Source: Planctomycetia bacterium (GTDB lineage Bacteria > Planctomycetota > Planctomycetia > Pirellulales > UBA1268). Taken from it: a stretch of DNA of 7,346 bases. Numbering within the stretch: position 1 is the stretch's first letter; each line of letters opens with the position of its first letter. Under the pieces are notes generated by a model. It did no database searches, was not told the DNA's origin, and worked only from the letters and a program-made list of their open reading frames with translations. Positions 1 to 7,346 of this stretch are shown here, one piece after another. Location: positions 1 through 7,346 of the forward strand of contig RGVT01000130.1 in NCBI GenBank assembly GCA_010027105.1, in the 5' to 3' direction. The position numbers were made by a program, and so were the translations under genes.

Positions 1-2
1 GG

Positions 3-791
3 GCCGAGCGCGGCCTCGAGCGCCACGATCTCCGCGGCGGCTTCGTGCTGCCCGACGAGACGAGCCTGCGGCCGCCCCGCCACCTCGAGGCGCTGGCCGC
101 CAGCTGCCTCAGTCGGGGCGTCGAATTCACCGCTGCGGCGGTCCGCTCGATCGAGATCGGCGACGGCACGGTGGCGGGCCTGGTGACGGACCAGGGCACC
201 GTGCGCGGAACCGCGTATTGCGTCGCGGCCGGGGCCTGGGCGGGCCGGATCGCCGCCACGGCCGGTCTCACGCTCGACACGCGGCCGATCCGCGGGCAGA
301 TCGTCCTCCTGAGGCTTCCCGGGCAGGTGCTCGGCCGCGTGGTGAATTTCGGGCTCGATTACCTCGTGCCCCGCCCCGACGGGCGGCTGCTCGTCGGCTC
401 GACGATCGAGGACGCCGGTTTCGCCCCCACGACGACCGGCGCGGCCGTCGACGGGCTGCTCGCGGTCTCCCGGCGGCTGCTCGGGGACCTCCCGGGCGCG
501 GCCGTCGAGCGGGCCTGGGCCGGTCTGCGGCCCGGCTCCGTGGACGGGCTCCCGACGCTGGGCCGCATTCCGGGCCTCGGCAACGCGTTCATCGCGGCGG
601 GCCACTTCCGGGCGGGGCTGCACCAGTCGACCGGAACGGCCGTGCTCCTGGCCGACCTCATCACAGGCTCTCCACCCGCCTGCGATCCGGCACCGTTCGC
701 CCCGGGCAGGCTGGCTCCGGAGCCGACCGACACGCCCCCTCCCGACTCCGTCGCGGCCTACCTCGCCCGCGTCGCGACCACGAGCGCCTGA
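3..791 (+). CDS. thiO: FAD-dependent glycine oxidase / DAO-family oxidoreductase, 5'-truncated
   Basis: C-terminal ~262 residues of an FAD-dependent amine oxidase of the DAO family. The frame is open to the window edge, so the true start and the N-terminal FAD-binding GxGxxG fold lie outside. A GTG at 45 is in frame but falls inside the conserved stretch GGFVLPDETSLRPPRHLEAL, so it is an internal valine and not the start. Family features seen: the 'Pro-Arg-His-Leu' FAD/substrate domain entry, YLVPRPDGRLLVGSTIEDAGF (about residues 120-140 of the fragment), and WAGLRPGSVDGLPTLG followed by the C-terminal FAD motif IAAGHFRAGLHQSTGTA. The Arg in GLRP (fragment residue 176) sits where the family binds the substrate carboxylate. 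ThiO oxidises glycine to iminoglycine for the thiazole ring of thiamine. No other thiamine gene is visible here, so the exact substrate is inferred. The TGA stop is 2 nt from the stop of the convergent minus-strand operon. Confidence 0.85.
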   Translation, partial: AERGLERHDLRGGFVLPDETSLRPPRHLEALAASCLSRGVEFTAAAVRSIEIGDGTVAGLVTDQGTVRGTAYCVAAGAWAGRIAATAGLTLDTRPIRGQIVLLRLPGQVLGRVVNFGLDYLVPRPDGRLLVGSTIEDAGFAPTTTGAAVDGLLAVSRRLLGDLPGAAVERAWAGLRPGSVDGLPTLGRIPGLGNAFIAAGHFRAGLHQSTGTAVLLADLITGSPPACDPAPFAPGRLAPEPTDTPPPDSVAAYLARVATTSA

Positions 792-793
792 GC

Positions 794-1462
794 TCAAGCC
801 GCCTGCAGGTGGAGCCGGCGATGCAGGAGTTCGACGTCATCGGGCGCGACGTGGCGCCCGGGCGCCGCGGCCGCGAGCACACGCGTGAACTCAGCCAGTC
901 GGATCACCTCGGCCGGGATCCCCCCGGCGATGTCGTGAATCCTGTCGACCACCGCCTCCAGGTCGGACCCGGGCACGGCTCCGGCGAGGCGGCCGATCGC
1001 CGCGGCGCGCGACTCGGCCCGCAGGAACGGCGCCAGCACCGCCCTGAGCACGACGGCCCGCTCGAGCCGCACGTCGCGCGAGAGGAGCGTCAGCAGCCTC
1101 CCCTCGCCGGCGAGCACGAGCCCCGCGCGCGGGTCCAGCCGTCTCCACGCGTCGCAGAGCGTCGCCAACTCGCCGTCCGCCGCGTCGTGGGCGTCGTCGA
1201 CGAACAGGATGCCCGCGTCGCATGCGGTCAGGCCGTCCGCGGCGGGCACGCCCTCCCGGGCGCTGGAGCGGCACACGGACCGGTCGCGCAGGGCGGGGGC
1301 GGCCGCGAGATGGTCGAGAACGAGCGTCTTCCCGACACCCGCCGGTCCGCACAGCACCGTGACCGCCCCGGGTGACTCGACCGCATAGGCCAGCTTGGCG
1401 ACGGCAGCCTGCTGCGTTGGCGTGAGGGATGGCAGGGGGACACCTGCGGGCACGGCCGTCAT
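794..1462 (-). CDS. ExeA/GspA-type AAA ATPase, last gene of a three-gene operon
   Basis: A 222-aa P-loop ATPase. A Walker A motif GPAGVGKT (residues 39-46) follows a short N-terminal lead, LTPTQQAAVAKLAYAV, that resembles the helix before the P-loop in ExeA-like proteins. Walker B is ILFVDDAH (85-92). A sensor-like strand GLVLAGEGRLLTLL comes next, then an AAA lid region with the segment IAGGIPAEVIRLAEF, which matches the 'GIPR.IN.L' pattern of the ExeA/TniB/DnaA-like clade. There is no peptidoglycan-binding domain and no membrane segment, so it is a minimal cytoplasmic ATPase. The ATG at 1462 is chosen because it overlaps the upstream stop as ATGA and has a GGGAGG Shine-Dalgarno (1472-1477 on the minus strand) with a 9-nt spacer. 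Longer in-frame extensions toward 1891 overlap the neighbouring gene and are rejected. Relatives include the ATPase paired with exosortase/PEP-CTERM polysaccharide loci, secretion ATPases and transposition helpers. With its CpsD-like neighbour the first is favoured, by inference. Confidence 0.8.
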   Translation of the reverse strand: MTAVPAGVPLPSLTPTQQAAVAKLAYAVESPGAVTVLCGPAGVGKTLVLDHLAAAPALRDRSVCRSSAREGVPAADGLTACDAGILFVDDAHDAADGELATLCDAWRRLDPRAGLVLAGEGRLLTLLSRDVRLERAVVLRAVLAPFLRAESRAAAIGRLAGAVPGSDLEAVVDRIHDIAGGIPAEVIRLAEFTRVLAAAAPGRHVAPDDVELLHRRLHLQAA

Positions 1463-2040
1463 GACGACACGCCCTCCCGGGGGTCTGCGGCGGAGAACGT
1501 CTCCACCTCTCCGAGCACGCGGATGCCGAGCGTCTCCAGCGCCGCCTCGTGCGCGGGGCAGGGCGGCTCGGACGCGCGGCGCACGAGCACCGCCGCCTGG
1601 CAGCCGGAGGCCGCCCGCGCGAGCCGGCCGCGGTGCACTGGGCCGGGTGGGAACCAGATTCCGGCGTCGACGAGCGCCGGGCGGTCGAGGGGATCGGCGG
1701 CGATCCGGTCGCCGGCGGCGAGGGTGCGAAACCCGCTGCAGCGCCCACGTGCCCGGAGCACGTGGGCGAGGCCCCGGACGAGCGTCGATCGCCCCTCGCC
1801 GCGGGTGCGCCCCGCGATCGCCACGAGACGGTCGCCGCCGGCCCACGCCGCCTCGACGCGCTCCGCGAGAAGCGTCCACTGGCCCGGGCACTTGGCGAGC
1901 AGCCGCGCCACGACGGGATCGGACGGGAGCGGCTCCGCCCGAGGTTCACCGCCCGCGACCGGCGGCGGGCTTTCGGCGGGCGCGGCGGTTGGCCCTATGA
2001 ACCGTGCGAGGAACGCCTGATCGACGGGGTCGGAGATCAT
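1459..2040 (-). CDS. Degenerate CpsD/Wzc-like P-loop protein, middle gene of the operon
   Basis: A 193-aa protein with a proline/alanine-rich N-terminal tail (about 1-40) and one Rossmann-like P-loop domain. VAIAGRTRGEGRSTLVRGLAHVLRARG (P-loop about residues 77-86) lines up with the Walker A of bacterial tyrosine kinases and MinD/ParA-like proteins (GEGKST then NLA), but arginine replaces the invariant lysine at residue 84. The rest follows the CpsD layout: PALVDAGIWFPPGP where the family has its 'DxPP' strand, CQAAVLVRRAS where it has 'D..llVvr.g', and the final LETLGIRVLGEVE, which matches 'L...g..vlGvvlN'. There is no tyrosine-rich C-terminal tail; it ends EGVSS. It is therefore probably not an active autokinase and may be a regulatory or scaffold partner. 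The start at 2040 is set by ATGA overlap with the gene before it and a GGGGAG 11 nt upstream (2052-2057). It overlaps the next gene the same way. An alternative is a divergent ParA-like protein. The family call is moderate. Confidence 0.7.
   Translation of the reverse strand: MISDPVDQAFLARFIGPTAAPAESPPPVAGGEPRAEPLPSDPVVARLLAKCPGQWTLLAERVEAAWAGGDRLVAIAGRTRGEGRSTLVRGLAHVLRARGRCSGFRTLAAGDRIAADPLDRPALVDAGIWFPPGPVHRGRLARAASGCQAAVLVRRASEPPCPAHEAALETLGIRVLGEVETFSAADPREGVSS
1472..1477 (-). promoter_or_regulatory. Shine-Dalgarno of the ExeA-like ATPase gene
   Basis: Minus-strand GGGAGG, 9 nt before the ATG at 1462. It lies inside the coding end of the upstream gene. It is the clearest ribosome-binding site in the window and supports the short 222-aa form of the ATPase. 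Confidence 0.6.
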
Positions 2041-2369
2041 CGGGTGACCTGCTCCCCGGCCTCGGCCACGTGCGTCGGCTGCCGCGTGCCGGCCGTGCCG
2101 CGCTCCGTCCACCACACGGCCGCCCAGACGACCACCGCCGCGATCGAGAGGATCGTGATCGACCACGGAGGTATGCCGCGGGCGGGGCGGGGCGCGCGGC
2201 GGCGGGAGACCTCCGGCGCCTGCTGCACAGGTGCGCATGACGCGGAATCCTCGCCGCCCACCTCGGGGCCGTCGATGCGCACCGTCGGAAAGGAGGCGAT
2301 GACGTCCATGCCGTGGCGGCGGTTTCGGAGGGCGGTCCGGAGATCCTGCAGGGAAAATCGACCCGGCAT
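2037..2369 (-). CDS. Small single-pass membrane protein, first gene of the operon
   Basis: A 110-aa protein of no family I recognise. Residues 1-68 are hydrophilic, with an arginine/proline-rich run (RRRAPRPARG, 56-65) directly before one hydrophobic segment WSITILSIAAVVVWAAVWW (69-87). About 23 polar residues follow. By the positive-inside rule the N-terminus should be cytoplasmic and the short tail outside. The stop overlaps the next start as ATGA, so it is probably translated with the P-loop protein and the ATPase and may anchor them at the membrane. Two starts are possible: ATG at 2369 (110 aa), which sits in a hairpin and has no Shine-Dalgarno, or ATG at 2309 (90 aa, MDVIASFPTVRIDG), also without one. 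The longer form is listed because FSLQDLRTALRNRR reads like a real amphipathic segment. It is too short to be the Wzz chain-length protein usually paired with CpsD. Confidence 0.6.
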   Translation of the reverse strand: MPGRFSLQDLRTALRNRRHGMDVIASFPTVRIDGPEVGGEDSASCAPVQQAPEVSRRRAPRPARGIPPWSITILSIAAVVVWAAVWWTERGTAGTRQPTHVAEAGEQVTR

Positions 2370-2378
2370 TTTTGCCGG
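2363..2378. other. Hairpin over the proposed start codon of the small membrane protein gene
   Basis: Perfect 6-bp inverted repeat CCGGCA / TGCCGG around a TTTT loop (AAAA on the minus strand). In minus-strand mRNA the ATG at 2369-2367 lies at the loop/stem junction, so the stem would partly sequester it. There is no U-run after the stem on either strand, so it is not a normal intrinsic terminator. Confidence 0.45.
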
Positions 2379-2502
2379 CTTGAGGATTCGCCGACCCGTT
2401 TTCGCAATATGCCCGAAGCACCCAGTCGTCTATGATGAAGGGGATTTCTCAGGCCCGATCCACACGGCCTGCCGGACCCGGATGCCCGCCCCAGATTTCC
2501 CC
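2370..2502. promoter_or_regulatory. Divergent intergenic region between the minus-strand operon and metH
   Basis: About 130 bp, visibly richer in A+T than the flanking genes (2370-2450), and the only place where promoters for both divergent units can sit. I see no cobalamin box, SAM riboswitch core or other known leader, and no strong -35/-10 pair for the minus strand. A 12-bp direct repeat (CCCAGTCGTCTA at 2421-2432 and 2507-2518) spans its right half and the first codons of metH; chance can explain it. Confidence 0.5.
2431..2436 (+). promoter_or_regulatory. Candidate -10 element for metH
   Basis: TATGAT, one base from the TATAAT consensus, placed to give a leader of about 60 nt before the metH ATG at 2503. 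No convincing TTGACA-like -35 is found 16-18 bp upstream and there is no extended -10 TG, so support is from the -10 and its position only. Confidence 0.3.
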
Positions 2503-6201
<3,699 letters not shown>

Positions 6202-6265
6202 AGCCGCGTTGATGGTCGGCGTCGATGGTGAATCGCCGGCTCGGGGGCGGCAAAAGTCTCGTCGC

Positions 6266-6299
6266 TTGGGCCGCAGCGGCCCAACGCTCCTCGAGCGTT
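6266..6299. terminator. Two adjacent perfect stem-loops between metH and xerD
   Basis: First stem: TTGGGCCGC (6266-6274), one-base spacer A, GCGGCCCAA (6276-6284); a 9-bp perfect inverted repeat, though the real RNA loop must open one or two pairs. Second stem: AACGCTC (6283-6289), loop CTC, GAGCGTT (6293-6299). The two share the AA at 6283-6284, so they are mutually adjacent or weakly competing. No T-tract follows on either strand, so a classical intrinsic terminator is not shown. A U-less terminator, an mRNA-end stabiliser or a dispersed palindromic repeat are all possible. They lie 65 nt after the metH stop and 49 nt before the recombinase start. Confidence 0.45.
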
Positions 6300-6347
6300 C
6301 GCCGACCCCCTCGCCTTCCCGTACCCAGCCGCGCATCTCGGACGAAC

Positions 6348-7304
6348 ATGCAACGCCCACCGCGGACCCGCCGCATCCTCTTCGACGAGGCTCCGACCCA
6401 GCCCGCGGGGCCGCAGTCGACCGCGCTCGTCGTCGGCCGGTTCCTCGAGTCGATCCGCCACGAGCGCGGGCTCTCGGAGAACACGCAGGCCGCCTACCGT
6501 CGCGACCTGGCCTGCTTCACCGACTGGCTCGGCGGCCGGCGCGTCGACCGGCTCGACGTGCGCGACCTCGGCGACTACTTCGCGGCCCTCGCCGCGCGCG
6601 GACTCGCCCGGGCCAGCATCGCACGGCAGGCGGCGACGCTGCGCACCTTCTACGCCTTCCTGCAGGTCGAGGGGGTGGTGGCCGAGAGCCCGGCCGAACT
6701 GATCTCGGCCGCCCGCCGCGACGACACCATGCCGGGGACGCTCTCCCCCGCACAGGTCGACCGGCTCTTGGCGAGCCCGGCCGGCGACGCCCCGACGGCC
6801 CTCCGCGACCGGGCGCTCCTCGAACTGCTCTACGCCACCGGCTGCCGGGCCTCCGAGGTTTCGGCCCTGCGGCTCTCCGACGTCCATCTCGCCGAACGGT
6901 TCTGCACGTGCCGGGGCAAGGGGGGCAAGGAGCGGGTCGTGCCGCTGGGAGCCAGGGCGATCGCGGCGCTGCGGAAATGGCTCGACGGCCCGCGCAGCGG
7001 CTTCGCGGCCCGGGCCGACGGCCCGCCGGCATGGGTGATCCTCTCGTCCCGCGGCAACCGGCTCTCGCGGATGCGAATCTGGGAGATCGTGCGGTTCCAT
7101 GCCGACGGAGCCGGCGTGCCGGCCGACATCGGCCCGCACACGCTCCGCCACAGTTTCGCCACGCACCTCGTGGCCGGCGGCGTCGACCTCCGCCACGTGC
7201 AGGAGATGCTCGGCCACGCCAGCATCGCCACGACGCAGCGCTACACCCACGTCGACGCCGGTCGCCTCAAGGGCATCCACGGAACGTTCCATCCGCGTGG
7301 ATGA
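6348..7304 (+). CDS. xerD: Site-specific tyrosine recombinase, XerD-type
   Basis: A 318-aa tyrosine recombinase. An N-terminal core-binding (SAM-like) domain (about 27-115; FLESIRHERGLSENTQAAYRRDL) is followed by the catalytic domain (about 130-318). All catalytic residues are present: Arg167 (ATGCRASEVSAL), Lys191 (GKGGKERVVP), His264 and Arg267 (PHTLRHSFATHL), His290 (LGHASIATT) and nucleophile Tyr299 (QRYTHVD). The R-K (24), H-R (3), H-H (26) and H-Y (9) spacings match E. coli XerD exactly, and the R to first H distance (97) is nearer XerD (96) than XerC (92). It ends in the typical HPRG tail. Xer proteins resolve chromosome dimers at dif with a partner and FtsK. XerC is the main alternative name. 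ATG 6348 is chosen because the family begins soon after it; the frame is open back to ATG 6225, but that part is low-complexity and covers the stem-loops. The Shine-Dalgarno is weak. No integrase-type neighbour, att site or cargo is seen, so a housekeeping role is favoured over a mobile one. Confidence 0.93.
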   Translation: MQRPPRTRRILFDEAPTQPAGPQSTALVVGRFLESIRHERGLSENTQAAYRRDLACFTDWLGGRRVDRLDVRDLGDYFAALAARGLARASIARQAATLRTFYAFLQVEGVVAESPAELISAARRDDTMPGTLSPAQVDRLLASPAGDAPTALRDRALLELLYATGCRASEVSALRLSDVHLAERFCTCRGKGGKERVVPLGARAIAALRKWLDGPRSGFAARADGPPAWVILSSRGNRLSRMRIWEIVRFHADGAGVPADIGPHTLRHSFATHLVAGGVDLRHVQEMLGHASIATTQRYTHVDAGRLKGIHGTFHPRG

Positions 7305-7315
7305 CCGGGCGCGGG

Positions 7316-7346
7316 ATGAGAGGCATGAGAGGCATGAGAGGCATGA
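7316..7346. repeat. 9-bp tandem repeat, cut by the window end
   Basis: Unit ATGAGAGGC, three perfect copies (7316-7324, 7325-7333, 7334-7342) and the first four bases of a fourth, beginning 11 nt after the xerD stop. The array continues past the window, so its length is unknown. In one plus frame it reads Met-Arg-Gly repeatedly; in another each unit carries TGA. No start signal or gene can be assigned to it here. Confidence 0.85.

Noticed and set aside
1549..2502. In-frame 318-codon N-terminal extension of metH
   Set aside because: It is antisense to the two better-supported minus-strand genes, has a low-complexity arginine/alanine-rich composition, and MetH family proteins begin near ATG 2503.
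2370..2502. Cobalamin or SAM riboswitch upstream of metH
   Set aside because: The leader is short and I find no B12 box or SAM-riboswitch core sequence.
6266..6299. A dif or att recombination site beside xerD
   Set aside because: Xer sites have two ~11-bp half-sites around a 6-8 bp A+T-rich centre; these are G+C-rich hairpins with one- and three-base loops.
6348..7304. Recombinase as part of an integron, phage or integrative element
   Set aside because: Length, motif spacing and HPRG tail are those of housekeeping Xer proteins; no cargo, att repeats, transposase or tRNA gene is nearby.

Overview
The window is very G+C-rich (about two thirds or more by eye) and bacterial. Coding is dense, most starts have a weak or absent Shine-Dalgarno, and nothing marks it as plasmid or phage. 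The gene types and style fit a high-GC planctomycete-like bacterium, but that placement is a loose inference and no rRNA or other phylogenetic marker is present.

Layout: (1) The left edge holds the C-terminal ~262 residues of a plus-strand FAD-dependent amino-acid oxidase of the glycine oxidase (ThiO/DAO) family. (2) Facing it, on the minus strand, is a compact three-gene operon. From its promoter side it runs: a 110-aa single-pass membrane protein, a 193-aa degenerate CpsD/Wzc-like P-loop protein, and a 222-aa ExeA/GspA-type AAA ATPase. Both junctions are 4-nt ATGA stop/start overlaps. The last stop codon lies 2 nt from the oxidase stop codon. (3) A relatively A+T-rich divergent intergenic region of about 130 bp follows. 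(4) A complete B12-dependent methionine synthase (metH, 1232 aa) reads plus-ward. (5) A 146-bp spacer carries two adjacent perfect stem-loops. (6) A complete tyrosine recombinase of the XerC/XerD type, more like XerD, follows with all six catalytic residues. (7) The right edge is a 9-bp tandem repeat cut by the window end.

metH, xerD and thiO are ordinary housekeeping genes and do not appear to work together. The least understood part is the three-gene minus-strand operon. A CpsD-like protein beside an ExeA-like ATPase recalls the tyrosine-autokinase and ATPase pair of exosortase/PEP-CTERM-linked exopolysaccharide loci. Here the set is reduced: the CpsD-like member has lost the Walker A lysine and a clear tyrosine cluster, and the only membrane part is a tiny one-helix protein. 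It could be a small envelope or polysaccharide regulatory module, but its function is unproven.
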